A DNA stretch of 62,186 nucleotides from Oscillospiraceae bacterium. Its GTDB lineage: Bacteria > Bacillota > Clostridia > Oscillospirales > CAG-272. Below the pieces are notes generated by a model, which was given only the letters and a program-made list of their open reading frames with translations, was not told where the DNA came from and did not search any database. A program made the translations under genes and the position numbers. Location: the NCBI GenBank assembly GCA_015063545.1, contig SVTX01000007.1, forward strand, positions 1-62,186, given 5' to 3'. Shown in pieces: positions 44,686-53,328 of this stretch; the stretch's first letter is position 1; each line of letters begins with the position of its first letter.

Positions 44686-44711
44686 AAAGCCTCCGCTTAC
44701 ACGGAGGCTTT
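44686..44711 (-). terminator. Terminator after the DUF1294 gene
   Basis: AAAGCCTCCG/CGGAGGCTTT stem with a 6-nt loop. It closes the gltX-glnS-DUF1294 run before the pheST promoter. Confidence 0.8.
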
Positions 44712-44718
44712 GTGCATT

Positions 44719-45036
44719 TTAAACAATAGTGAATATTTCAAAGTAGAAAAGCGCGCAGATAGCGATTGCCTGAAGAATAATGATAAGCGGGATGCCAAGC
44801 ATGAATTTTACATGCTTTGTTTTATGTCTCATTGCGAGCATGCAAAGGAGCATGGCAACCGAGCCGCCGAGCGCGGAAAGACCGAGAAGAACGGATTCGG
44901 GAATACGAAGCTCCACTCTGTTCTTTTTTGAGATCTTTTTATCCCAAAAGCAAACTATCACGGAAATGAACGACATAATGATAATATATGCCGCAAATAT
45001 AGATATTACAAGATTATCTTTAATAAAATCCAACAT
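44719..45036 (-). CDS. DUF1294 membrane protein
   Basis: 105 aa with three transmembrane helices. The family-typical segment reads VCFWDKKISKKNRVELRIPE, then LLGLSALGGSVAMLLCM and a HKTKHVKF loop. No function known. It lies 14 bp after glnS on the same strand; the ATG has AAAGGAG upstream. Confidence 0.9.
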   Translation of the reverse strand: MLDFIKDNLVISIFAAYIIIMSFISVIVCFWDKKISKKNRVELRIPESVLLGLSALGGSVAMLLCMLAMRHKTKHVKFMLGIPLIIILQAIAICALFYFEIFTIV

Positions 45037-45050
45037 AAAATTTCTCCTTT

Positions 45051-46709
45051 TTACTTTTTAGGGAAGCTGTCCTTAAGGCTTACAACGCGATTGAATGTGC
45101 CTTCGTGCTTACTATCCTTGCAGAAGTAACCCATTCGCACAAACTGGAATCTTTCACCGGCAGCGGCTGATTCAAGCGAGGGTTCGACCATTGCGCCCTC
45201 AATTTTTGTGAGTGAGTTTTTGTTCAGGAAATCAAGATACGTCATGCCTTCGGGAACGTCTGCGGTGTTTTCAATATCAAAGAGACGGTCGTAAAGCATA
45301 AGAGTTGCGGGGACTGCGTACTTAGCTGAGAGCCAGTGGATAGTGCCCTTTATCTTTCTGCCGTCGGCAGGCATTCCGTTGCCTGTTTCAAGGTCGGCGG
45401 TCGCGTGGATGCACTTTATCGAGCCGTCCTCGTTCTTCTCAATTCCTGCGTACTTGATGATATAACCGCCCATGAGACGAACCTCTCCGTCGGGCTTTAA
45501 GCGGAAGAATTTCGGAGGGGGAACCTCGGCAAAGTCATCTGCGTCAATATATACCTCGCGTGTCATGGGAACGTCACGAGTGCCGAGTTCGGGCTTCTGA
45601 GGATGGTTGGGAAGAGAGATCATTTCTTCCTTATCTTCGGGGTAGTTGTCAATTATGACCTTTATAGGAGATGCGATACCCACGCGGCGAAGCGCGTTTT
45701 CGTTGAGGTCATCACGCACGCAAGCCTCAAGCTGACGAACGTCAACTGTGTGGTCGGTGTTGGTAACTCCTGCCTCACGAACGAAGGTGAAAAGAGCGTT
45801 CGGAGTATATCCGCGGCGGCGCAGACCGCAAAGAGTAGGAAGACGGGGATCGTCCCAGCCGTCAACGTGCCCTTCCTCAACGAGCTGACGGAGATAACGC
45901 TTGGACATAACAGTGTAGGTGATGTTCATGCGGCCGAATTCCCACTGATGGGGCTTCTGTTCAAAGCCTATCTTTTCCACTACCCAGTCGTAAAGAGGAC
46001 GGTGATTACGGAATTCGCTGGAGCAAAGGGAATGAGTGATACCCTCAAGCGCGTCCTGAATGGGATGCGCAAAGTCGTACATAGGATATACGCACCACGT
46101 GTCTCCCTGACGGTGATGGTGAATATGCTTTATTCTGTAAATTACGGGATCACGGAGATAGGGGTTATCCGAGGAGGGATCAATTTTTGCGCGAAGCGTG
46201 CGCGCGCCGTCCTCGAACTCGCCGTTTTTCATGCGTTCAAACAGCTCAAGGTTTTCTTCAACGCTTCTGTTACGGTAGGGGGATTCCTTGCCCGCTACAG
46301 CACGGTCTGTACCCTTGTAGTCCGCAAGGTCATCCTTTGAAAGGTCGCAAACGTATGCGTCACCCTGACGTATGAGCTGAACTGCAAACTCGTAGCACTT
46401 GCCAAAGTAGTCAGAGCCGTAGTAGACGCCGCCCGTGGGCGTTGCGCCAAGCCACTCAAGGTCCTCGCGAATGGAACGGACGAATTCGTCAGACTCCTTT
46501 GCGGGATTGGTATCGTCATAACGAAGGTTGAAAAGACCGTTGTACTTGTTTGCAACGTCAGTGTTGACGCAGATTGCCTTTACCGAGCCGATATGAAGAT
46601 ATCCGTTGGGTTCGGGCGGAAAACGCGTGTGGATTTTGAGGTTAGGATTATTGCGCAGATCCTCATCAATTATGTCGTGAATAAAATTACCGTTTATAAT
46701 TTCTTCCAT
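45051..46709 (-). CDS. glnS: Glutamine-tRNA ligase
   Basis: Class I synthetase charging tRNA-Gln directly. The 552-aa protein has the HIGH-type site in PEPNGYLHIGSVKA, the KMSKS-type site in YTVMSKRYLRQLV, and a C-terminal two-barrel anticodon domain. Many Firmicutes lack GlnS and use transamidation, so its presence next to gltX suggests direct Gln-tRNA charging here. The gene follows gltX by 31 bp. Confidence 0.97.
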   Translation of the reverse strand: MEEIINGNFIHDIIDEDLRNNPNLKIHTRFPPEPNGYLHIGSVKAICVNTDVANKYNGLFNLRYDDTNPAKESDEFVRSIREDLEWLGATPTGGVYYGSDYFGKCYEFAVQLIRQGDAYVCDLSKDDLADYKGTDRAVAGKESPYRNRSVEENLELFERMKNGEFEDGARTLRAKIDPSSDNPYLRDPVIYRIKHIHHHRQGDTWCVYPMYDFAHPIQDALEGITHSLCSSEFRNHRPLYDWVVEKIGFEQKPHQWEFGRMNITYTVMSKRYLRQLVEEGHVDGWDDPRLPTLCGLRRRGYTPNALFTFVREAGVTNTDHTVDVRQLEACVRDDLNENALRRVGIASPIKVIIDNYPEDKEEMISLPNHPQKPELGTRDVPMTREVYIDADDFAEVPPPKFFRLKPDGEVRLMGGYIIKYAGIEKNEDGSIKCIHATADLETGNGMPADGRKIKGTIHWLSAKYAVPATLMLYDRLFDIENTADVPEGMTYLDFLNKNSLTKIEGAMVEPSLESAAAGERFQFVRMGYFCKDSKHEGTFNRVVSLKDSFPKK

Positions 46710-46740
46710 GAGAGTGTGTCCTTTCGGGTGTTTTGCGGGA

Positions 46741-48429
46741 TTATTTGAGTGAATTTATCATAGCGTCGATACGAGCAAAGGACTTGTCCTTACCGAGTAT
46801 CTGCATGACTGTGTAAAGGTCGGGGGCGTTCATCTTGCCTGTGATAGCAACACGGATGAACATACTGATGTCGGCAACGTTTCCCTTGAATGCCGAGGGA
46901 TCTGCTTTGTATGCCTTCATGTCGGATGCATATCCGAGACTGTCGGCTATTGCCTTGACCTTGTCAAACCATGAATTCATGTCATCAGCATAGTCATAGC
47001 TTGTCTTGAAAGATTCAAGAGTTGCTATAATGTCGGATTTATCAAAGCTTTCGGGATACTGATCCTGTATTGTAAAGAATTTGTCGTAGAAGAAGCCCAT
47101 GTAGGGTTTTGCGTCGGCGAGCGTTGCAAGGTCCTTACGGGGCTTTTTGCCGCCTCTGCCTATTGCAAATATCTTTTCCGCAAACTCACGGTCTGCTGCA
47201 AGCTCAGCGCCAAATTCCGGATCAAATTCAAGCGCCCAGTCGGTAACCTTTTGGGCAACATCCTCCGCGCTCATTTTGGAGATAACGTTCTTTGATACGT
47301 CGTCAAGCTTGTTGAAATCAAACAGACAACCCGATACGGACATCTTTTTGATGTTGAAGGGGAAGTCCTTATACGACTTGTCAGGGTTCTGCATGTGCCA
47401 CTCCTCGTAGTTTGAATTGAGAAGCGTCATGATATATTCGCATACCGCTTCGGGCGTGTAGCCCATGCGGGTATAGTCGTCCATATTTGCGCCCATGTCA
47501 CGCTTGGAGAGCTTTTTCTTATTGCCAAACTCGTCAAGCTTCATTATCTGCGCGATGTGCATGTATTTTGGAAGTTTGAATCCAAGATATCTGAAAAGCT
47601 GAATATGCTTGGGAAGACTGGGGAGCCATTCCTCACCGCGTATTACGTGTGTCGTACCCATGAGGTGATCGTCGATTGCGTGTGCGAAGTGATATGTTGG
47701 GATTCCGTCGGACTTGAGAAGCACGAAATCCTCGTCGTTTTCGGGAATTTCTATAGCACCCTTTACAAGGTCGGTGAACTTGAGCTTTTTCTCTGCGTCA
47801 CCGTCAGCAAGAATTCTCACTACGAACGGATGTCCTGCCTTGATGTGTTCTTCAACTTCTTCAATGGTGAAGTTTCGGCGAGCGAGCATTTCGGCACGCT
47901 TTTTTTCCGCCTCTGCCTGCCAGTCGGTGTTCTTTATTTCTTCCTTTTTATTTACCGCCGCAAGTGCGTCAAGCTCTTCCTCGGTGGTAAAGCAAGGATA
48001 TGCCTTACCCTCGCGGATAAGTTGTTTTGCAAAGGTCTGATATATGTTGCCGCGAAGGCTCTGCTTGTAGGGACCGTAGATACCCTTGTCACATATTTTG
48101 CCGTCGTCTCCGAGAATTGCGCCCTCGTCAAATTCAATGCCGTAACGCGCGAGCGTTTTTATAAGTCCTTCTGCCGCGCCCGGCACCTCGCGCTTTGCAT
48201 CGGTGTCTTCAATACGAAGATAGAAAACTCCACCCGACTGGTGAGCAAGTCTCTCCGCAACTGTGGAGGGGAAAAGTCCGCCAAAGTGAACAAATCCTGT
48301 GGGGCTGGGTGCAAATCTTGTTACCTTCGCACCCTCGGGGAGCTGACGTGCAGGGTACTGCTCCTCAATATCTGAGGGCAGCGTCGTGATTTGCGGAAAA
48401 AGCAGTTCTGCCAAATAATTAAAGTCCAT
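46741..48429 (-). CDS. gltX: Glutamate-tRNA ligase
   Basis: Class I synthetase. The 562-aa protein has an N-terminal extension of about 36 residues before the active site RFAPSPTGFVHFGG (HIGH replaced by HFGG at 48-51). KKLSKRDMG stands at the KMSKS position. The C-terminal part is helical (bacterial type). It is longer than the usual 480-500 residues. Whether it discriminates against tRNA-Gln cannot be read from sequence; the adjacent glnS argues for discrimination. Confidence 0.96.
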   Translation of the reverse strand: MDFNYLAELLFPQITTLPSDIEEQYPARQLPEGAKVTRFAPSPTGFVHFGGLFPSTVAERLAHQSGGVFYLRIEDTDAKREVPGAAEGLIKTLARYGIEFDEGAILGDDGKICDKGIYGPYKQSLRGNIYQTFAKQLIREGKAYPCFTTEEELDALAAVNKKEEIKNTDWQAEAEKKRAEMLARRNFTIEEVEEHIKAGHPFVVRILADGDAEKKLKFTDLVKGAIEIPENDEDFVLLKSDGIPTYHFAHAIDDHLMGTTHVIRGEEWLPSLPKHIQLFRYLGFKLPKYMHIAQIMKLDEFGNKKKLSKRDMGANMDDYTRMGYTPEAVCEYIMTLLNSNYEEWHMQNPDKSYKDFPFNIKKMSVSGCLFDFNKLDDVSKNVISKMSAEDVAQKVTDWALEFDPEFGAELAADREFAEKIFAIGRGGKKPRKDLATLADAKPYMGFFYDKFFTIQDQYPESFDKSDIIATLESFKTSYDYADDMNSWFDKVKAIADSLGYASDMKAYKADPSAFKGNVADISMFIRVAITGKMNAPDLYTVMQILGKDKSFARIDAMINSLK

Positions 48430-48461
48430 GATTTCTTCCTTTTATATAACCGTATTTTTTG

Positions 48462-49076
48462 TCAATAGTAATAGCTTACATTTTCAAGAGCATTTGCAAG
48501 CATTTCGGTATCTCCGTGACCGGGATATATTTTGAGCTTACCGTCGAGCTTGCCGAGCAGAGCGAGACTTTCTCTCATTTTTCTCGCGTTTCCGCTATAC
48601 AGGTCACACCTGCCGATGGAATCTGCAAAAAGCGTATCGCCGGTGAATAACACCCCATCTCCGAGTAAGCAAATGCAACCGTCGGTGTGTCCGGGTGTAT
48701 TTATAACCGTAAGATTCACGTTTCCCACAGTTATGATGTCCCCATCACGCAACAAGCGCTGGGCGGGGCGAAATGTCCTGTCTCTGCCGAAAAAAGTTTT
48801 GAAGGCATTTTTGTTGCCGTCTGTAAGATGCTCCGCGTCACATTCGTGAACAAAAAGCGGGATGTCTGTGAGTTCTCTCAGAGTATCTGCCGAGAACATA
48901 TGGTCAAAATGTCCGTGTGTGAGTATTATACAGTCGGGAGATGCATTCTTTTTGTTAAGAAAATCGAGTATAGAATCGGCAGATGCGCTGGGATCTATTA
49001 TTGCGGCACGTCCGTTGCTTATAAGCACGTAGCAATTTGAAGCCAAGGAACCCGGATAAAGATTGTATATCTCCAT
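48462..49076 (-). CDS. MBL-fold metallohydrolase (glyoxalase II-like)
   Basis: 204-aa metallo-beta-lactamase fold protein with the zinc motif LTHGHFDHMFS (HxHxDH) around residues 54-59. A later metal His is in NTPGHTDGCICL, Asp in FTGDTLFADSIGR and His in YPGHGDTE. This is the pattern of the YqgX-type glyoxalase II-like group. Substrate not determinable. GGAGG precedes the ATG. Confidence 0.92.
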   Translation of the reverse strand: MEIYNLYPGSLASNCYVLISNGRAAIIDPSASADSILDFLNKKNASPDCIILTHGHFDHMFSADTLRELTDIPLFVHECDAEHLTDGNKNAFKTFFGRDRTFRPAQRLLRDGDIITVGNVNLTVINTPGHTDGCICLLGDGVLFTGDTLFADSIGRCDLYSGNARKMRESLALLGKLDGKLKIYPGHGDTEMLANALENVSYYY

Positions 49077-49107
49077 TTTAACCTCCGAAAATTTTATACC
49101 ACTCTAT

Positions 49108-49136
49108 ATTATATCACAGCAAATTGAGGTTGTCTA
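49108..49136 (-). promoter_or_regulatory. Promoter of the MBL-gltX-glnS run
   Basis: Minus strand: TAGACA (49136-49131), 17-bp spacer, TATAAT (49113-49108). Confidence 0.6.
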
Positions 49137-49181
49137 CATATTTTATATAAAAAATTACAAAAATGCTTATTTGAAGCAAAA

Positions 49182-49206
49182 AGAGAGAGCGCGTGTGCGC
49201 TCTCTC
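49182..49206 (-). terminator. Terminator after the peptide-binding protein gene
   Basis: GAGAGAGCGC/GCGCTCTCTC stem with a 5-nt loop. T-rich text follows on both strands, so it may act both ways. Confidence 0.75.
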
Positions 49207-49218
49207 GAGATTTTTGTT

Positions 49219-51369
49219 TTATTCTTGGGGGAAGAGGTGAGAGTAGTAAGAGGATTCCTTCTTGAATTCTTCATACGTTAAAGGCTTAGCATCCTTTTCT
49301 GTGCTGTTAAGTCTCTTTCCTCCGAAGGAGTAGAAGTCCGAGAAGGGATTCATTGACCACTTTTCGTAGTTCTTTGCAAGGTAGCTCTCGCAAACGTCGA
49401 GGTACTCTTCGTATTTCTTTACTTCAAGCTTTTTGAAGTTTGTAGTTGTGTAGTAGTTTGTATTCTTCTTCCACCACAGAGTCTTGTTCTTGAGGTTCAA
49501 GGACTCGTTTTTGAGGGTTGCGTACTGATTGAATACTATAGGAATGATTGGCATATCTTCCATGAGTATAGCTTCAGCCTTAACGAGCTTATCGTTATTG
49601 AAACGGTTATCCATGGAGAATGTGCCGTTGGAAGAACCGTAATAGATCTCTTCCATGATGGCATTGTACTCAGAAGAATCATAACCTGTGATGTGAGGAG
49701 TTATTTCATAGTCGGGGTTGATTGCGGTATCCATGACCATTCCCTGACCGGAGAATGCTTTTGCGAAGGGAGCAAGAGCAGCATAAGGAGAAGCAACGGT
49801 AGCTACGTAGTCAAGAGCTATTACCTCGAAGTCTCCACTCTTGAGGTCCTGGATGTAAAGGTTGTCGCAAATATCCTGGGGAATATCGTTAATTTCCTTG
49901 GAATAGTCGTTGTTCACGATGTTTCCGCGGAGCTTAATGTTGACGTTAAATCCGAGCTCACGCCAAGCTCTTGCAACCACTTCTGCAATAGCGACGTGTA
50001 CATCGTCATAAGCAGCTACTGTGATAGAGAAGGAATATTCGGAAGGGTTGATATTAGCCTTCTTGAGAAGCTCGATTGCCTTATCCATATTCTTAGTAAG
50101 AGCACTGTAATTGTTGCTGGCGATTTCACGGAAATATTCTTTTCTTGATCCTGTGGATAACACACCTGTGGGAACTATTCCGGTTGCCTCCTCAGCAAAT
50201 ACAACGAGGTCGGCTATCTGCTCGCGGTTGATCGCCATAGAGAGCGCCTGTCTTACTTCCTTGATTGCAAATATTGCCTCTCCTTCTTCGGAGCTCGCCT
50301 TGTTAATCAAAGCGTTTTGGTTGAGATAGTATGTATGAGTGGAGAGGGAATCCTTTATTTCAAGGCTTTCATATTCCTTCACGCTGTTTCTGATGGACAT
50401 GGGAATGTCACCCATGTAAAGAATATGACCTGCATCGTATGCAGCCTTGATCTCGTTATCGCTAAGAGAACAGTCAACGATGATTCTGTAAGGAGTTACG
50501 TACTCGTCGATTGCGTCTTCCTTATCAACGTTTCTATAGTAGTAAGGATTACGCTCGATAATGAAAGAGTTGATTACTTGAGAGGGCTCGGCCTTGGGAG
50601 CTTCGCCTCTTTCGTACCATACGTTTTGGGAATTCTCGATATCGGTCTTTTTAACGTCGTATTCTGTATCGATATATGTAACTGTATCGTCCTTCGTAAA
50701 CTCAATTCTGGAAAGCTTGAACGGACCGGAGCATACCATTGTACCGGGCTTCTTTGCCCAGTCGTCGGATTTACCTGCAGAGGTTTCACGAAGAGGGGCA
50801 AGAGCAACGCTCGTGAGGTTCATAAGGAACTGATCGTAATCTATTTTTCCTACGAATTCGACGGTAACGATATTGTTGTCCGCGTAAAGTCCAAGGTCAT
50901 CAATAGAAGCATCGCCTTCTTTAACGGCGCGTGCGTTCTTTATATCGAAGAGAAGGGAAGCAGCCTCGTACGAAGCCTCAACGTCGAGTAATCTCTTCCA
51001 TGCAAACACAACGTCATCGGCGGTTATGGATACGTTATCAGACCACCTTGTATCGGCAAGAGTGATCTCCATCTTATATTCGTTAGATTTCTTATCTTCT
51101 ATGATCTCATAGTCTTCAGCAAGAGATCCCTTGACTTTGCCCTTTTCGTCAAGTACAAAGAGAGTGTCAAACAGCAAGCTTACAATGTTTCTTGTGGACT
51201 CATCGTAATATGCGTTTGCGGGATCGAGGTCGTATATGTTCTCGGAGAGATACATTATTACGGTTTCTCCCTTGTAGTCCTCATCCTCTTTCTTGCTGCA
51301 TGAAATGAATGTCATCATAGAAAGACACATAACAAGGCAAAGGATAAGCGAAATTGCGCGTTTCATCAT
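49219..51369 (-). CDS. Extracellular solute-binding lipoprotein, family 5 (oligopeptide type)
   Basis: 716 aa. Lipoprotein signal MKRAISLILCLVMCLSMMTFISCSKKED with lipobox ISC. Then the SBP_bac_5 pattern: SENIYDLDPANAYYDESTRN, ITADDVVFAWKRLLD and IKEVRQALSMAINREQIADLV. It would capture peptides for an ABC importer, but no permease or ATPase gene is near, so the partner transporter lies elsewhere. It is larger than the usual 530-600 aa. The start is the ATG at 51369 with GAGGAGG 11 nt upstream. Confidence 0.93.
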   Translation of the reverse strand: MMKRAISLILCLVMCLSMMTFISCSKKEDEDYKGETVIMYLSENIYDLDPANAYYDESTRNIVSLLFDTLFVLDEKGKVKGSLAEDYEIIEDKKSNEYKMEITLADTRWSDNVSITADDVVFAWKRLLDVEASYEAASLLFDIKNARAVKEGDASIDDLGLYADNNIVTVEFVGKIDYDQFLMNLTSVALAPLRETSAGKSDDWAKKPGTMVCSGPFKLSRIEFTKDDTVTYIDTEYDVKKTDIENSQNVWYERGEAPKAEPSQVINSFIIERNPYYYRNVDKEDAIDEYVTPYRIIVDCSLSDNEIKAAYDAGHILYMGDIPMSIRNSVKEYESLEIKDSLSTHTYYLNQNALINKASSEEGEAIFAIKEVRQALSMAINREQIADLVVFAEEATGIVPTGVLSTGSRKEYFREIASNNYSALTKNMDKAIELLKKANINPSEYSFSITVAAYDDVHVAIAEVVARAWRELGFNVNIKLRGNIVNNDYSKEINDIPQDICDNLYIQDLKSGDFEVIALDYVATVASPYAALAPFAKAFSGQGMVMDTAINPDYEITPHITGYDSSEYNAIMEEIYYGSSNGTFSMDNRFNNDKLVKAEAILMEDMPIIPIVFNQYATLKNESLNLKNKTLWWKKNTNYYTTTNFKKLEVKKYEEYLDVCESYLAKNYEKWSMNPFSDFYSFGGKRLNSTEKDAKPLTYEEFKKESSYYSHLFPQE

Positions 51370-51439
51370 GATTTGGTTTTCCTCCTCGTATAATCGTAAA
51401 ATTATACCGTTTGCGAATGGTCGCAAATATACGTGTAAT

Positions 51440-51468
51440 ATTATAACATAAAAAAGTCGGTTTTGCAA
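51440..51468 (-). promoter_or_regulatory. Promoter of the peptide-binding protein gene
   Basis: Minus strand: TTGCAA (51468-51463), 17-bp spacer, TATAAT (51445-51440). Confidence 0.65.
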
Positions 51469-51501
51469 TAGAACAAATTGTTATAAATAATATTCGTATA
51501 G

Positions 51502-51597
51502 TTGCACAATAATGAGTTTTTTATTTTGTGCAAAAAGACCTTTTGAACGTTTTTTGCCGGTGTGATTTGCCAAGGCTTTTGTGGGATGATTGTGCAA
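51502..51597. promoter_or_regulatory. Three TTGTGCAA boxes upstream of the binding-protein promoter
   Basis: TTGCACAA at 51502-51509 is inverted relative to TTGTGCAA at 51526-51533, and a third copy TTGTGCAA lies at 51590-51597. The first lies 33 bp upstream of the -35 box, a plausible place for an activator or operator. No regulator can be named. Confidence 0.35.
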
Positions 51598-51660
51598 AAT
51601 TCATGCCGTGTTGCTTCCAATTGAAAAATGTAAATTTTTTGTTACAAATTAATTGTTTGC

Positions 51661-51698
51661 AAAAAGGCGAAAGCCTCGGTTCCCCAACCAAGGCTTTC
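51661..51698 (-). terminator. Terminator after the small membrane gene
   Basis: Minus strand: GAAAGCCT-GGTT / AACC-AGGCTTTC around a GGGG loop, followed by a short T-run. The 51699-51840 text before it contains further hairpins: CCGCTT-GGGG-AAGCGG and GAAAAACGG/CCGTTTTTC. It may be a structured 3-prime UTR or an RNA I do not recognise. Confidence 0.7.
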
Positions 51699-51840
51699 AT
51701 AAACAGAGGTGAAAAACGGCATATCCGTTTTTCTATATGTGTCAACATGCTGCGCCTTGCCGCTTCCCCAAGCGGTGGATAAGATCACAGTGCGGAGGCA
51801 TGTGTGCCACTTAATTTAAATGCTTCGAATAGCAATCCGA

Positions 51841-52116
51841 TTATTTTTTTTGCTCGGTAAAGCTTCCGATAACGATTATCTCTAAAAGGGAGATGACCGC
51901 GCAGATCATGATGCCTGCAAAAACTCCCATAGAACCGTTGTCTATCTTTCCAATCGTGGCGAAGAAGAAAAGCAGTCCGACTGAAATTACGGCAAGCTTT
52001 ATAAGTTTGACAAGCGTCTTATTTGTAAAGAAAGAAATAATGCTGCATATAATAGATGTAAATCTATCCTCAAGCGTTTTTTTCTGAATATCAGAGTGAT
52101 GAAAATAAGCGTTCAT
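51841..52116 (-). CDS. Small hypothetical membrane protein
   Basis: 91 aa, unrecognised. A polar N-terminus, then two transmembrane helices (about 36-55 VKLIKLAVISVGLLFFF and 62-83 MGVFAGIMICAVISLLEIIV) and a short charged tail. AAAGGAG lies 7 nt before the ATG. It is divergent from the XRE/S24 repressor gene and shares with it a repeated motif in the intergenic region, so it may be the regulated target. Confidence 0.75.
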   Translation of the reverse strand: MNAYFHHSDIQKKTLEDRFTSIICSIISFFTNKTLVKLIKLAVISVGLLFFFATIGKIDNGSMGVFAGIMICAVISLLEIIVIGSFTEQKK

Positions 52117-52210
52117 TGTATATCTCCTTTGAAATATTCGGGCTGTTGAAATTTCGTTTTAAGAATTAATATTGTTCTCAATGTGGAATTTTGCAAGAAT
52201 TTCACCCGAA

Positions 52211-52227
52211 GTGTTTTCCTGTTTTGG
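52211..52227 (-). promoter_or_regulatory. Candidate operator repeats (left)
   Basis: Minus strand CCAAAACAG directly followed by GGAAAACAC, placed just downstream of the membrane-gene promoter. They resemble GGAAAACG and CCGAAAACAG around the repressor promoter. Confidence 0.4.
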
Positions 52228-52242
52228 AACTTCTGTGACTAC

Positions 52243-52271
52243 ATTATAGCACCGCTTTTGGAGTTTGTCAA
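52243..52271 (-). promoter_or_regulatory. Promoter of the small membrane gene
   Basis: Minus strand: TTGACA (52271-52266), 17-bp spacer, TATAAT (52248-52243). This leaves a 127-nt 5-prime UTR. Confidence 0.75.
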
Positions 52272-52311
52272 TACTTTTTTTCAAAAAAACGAAAAAAATT
52301 TCAAAAAAGTA

Positions 52312-52340
52312 TTTACAAATCGGAAAACGTGTGCTATAAT
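52312..52340 (+). promoter_or_regulatory. Promoter of the XRE/S24 repressor gene
   Basis: TTTACA (52312-52317), 17-bp spacer, TATAAT (52335-52340). Confidence 0.75.
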
Positions 52341-52354
52341 AATACCGAAAACAG
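52322..52354 (+). promoter_or_regulatory. Candidate operator repeats (right)
   Basis: GGAAAACG at 52322 lies inside the promoter spacer and CCGAAAACAG at 52345 follows the -10 box. Binding there would block the repressor's own promoter. Same core (AAAAC) as the left-hand pair. Confidence 0.4.
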
Positions 52355-52375
52355 AAAAAACTCATGGAGGGAATC

Positions 52376-53173
52376 ATGGAATACACCTATATTGACAGAA
52401 TAAAAGCTATAAAAAGCGAGAAGAAGATCACAAACGATATGCTCTCCGAGATGACAGGCATACCGCTCGGTACACTTTCCAAAATCATGGCAGGTATCAG
52501 CGACTCGCCGAAGCTTTCAAATATAGTTGCAATATGCGATGCGCTGGATTGTTCTCTTGATTACATTTTGACGGGTATTCCCGAAAACACCAACAACTAT
52601 ACTCTTGATGAGAGCGAGATGACGCTTATAGAAAATTACCGCAAGCTCGACAAGCACAGCAAGGAGCTTGTGGGAATAGTTATAAATAAGGAAGCGGAGA
52701 GAAGTGTTGTTTCGGATAGCGTAGAGAATACAAGAAGGAAGACCGGATCCGGACGTGCGGTTATTCTTGGCAGGGAGTCTCTCAGGCAGTCGGCAGGTCT
52801 GGGCAAGAGAAGCATAGGACTTTACGATCTTCCCGTATCTGCGGGTACGGGTGTATTCCTTACGGATACTGAATCCGTGCAGATAAAGATTCCCCAGACA
52901 CCTCAGACCGACGGCGCAGATTTTGCGCTTCGCATCAAGGGCAACAGTATGGAGCCAAAGTATAAGGATGGCGACATTTTGCTTGTCGAGGAATGTGATT
53001 ATGTTGAATATGGAGAGCTTGGAATCTTTATACTTGACGGTGACGGATATTTCAAAAAGTACGAAGGCGACAGGCTTGTATCCCTTAATCCCGAATATCA
53101 GCCTATCCTACTCAAGAATTTTGAAGAGATATCTTGCTGCGGTAAGGTGATTGGAAAGCTTAAGAGAAAGTAA
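52376..53173 (+). CDS. XRE-family repressor with S24 (LexA-like) peptidase domain
   Basis: 265 aa. N-terminal helix-turn-helix (ITNDMLSEMTGIPLGTLSKI, about residues 20-40), a linker, then a LexA/S24 fold with catalytic Ser in RIKGNSMEPKYKDGD and Lys in GYFKKYEGD. A possible Ala-Gly cleavage site is in LPVSAGTGVF. Such CI-like regulators self-cleave when RecA filaments form, so DNA-damage control is inferred. The start is the ATG at 52376 with GGAGG 5 nt before it. No phage genes are near. Confidence 0.92.
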   Translation: MEYTYIDRIKAIKSEKKITNDMLSEMTGIPLGTLSKIMAGISDSPKLSNIVAICDALDCSLDYILTGIPENTNNYTLDESEMTLIENYRKLDKHSKELVGIVINKEAERSVVSDSVENTRRKTGSGRAVILGRESLRQSAGLGKRSIGLYDLPVSAGTGVFLTDTESVQIKIPQTPQTDGADFALRIKGNSMEPKYKDGDILLVEECDYVEYGELGIFILDGDGYFKKYEGDRLVSLNPEYQPILLKNFEEISCCGKVIGKLKRK

Positions 53174-53182
53174 TAAAATACT

Positions 53183-53209
53183 AAACGGGCGCCATTCGGC
53201 GCCCGTTTT
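53183..53209 (+). terminator. Terminator of the repressor gene
   Basis: AAACGGGCGCC/GGCGCCCGTTT stem with an ATTC loop, then T4. Confidence 0.9.
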
Positions 53210-53266
53210 CTTATGCTTTTGTGTTAAATGTCAGATAATTATGCCGCACAATAACTGTCAGATATC

Positions 53267-53295
53267 TTTACAAAAAACAAAAATTGTGATAGAAT
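53267..53295 (+). promoter_or_regulatory. Promoter of the metalloprotease gene
   Basis: TTTACA (53267-53272), 17-bp spacer, TAGAAT (53290-53295). Confidence 0.6.
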
Positions 53296-53328
53296 AAACG
53301 AAGGAAAAACAATAAGGAGGGCACAGTT

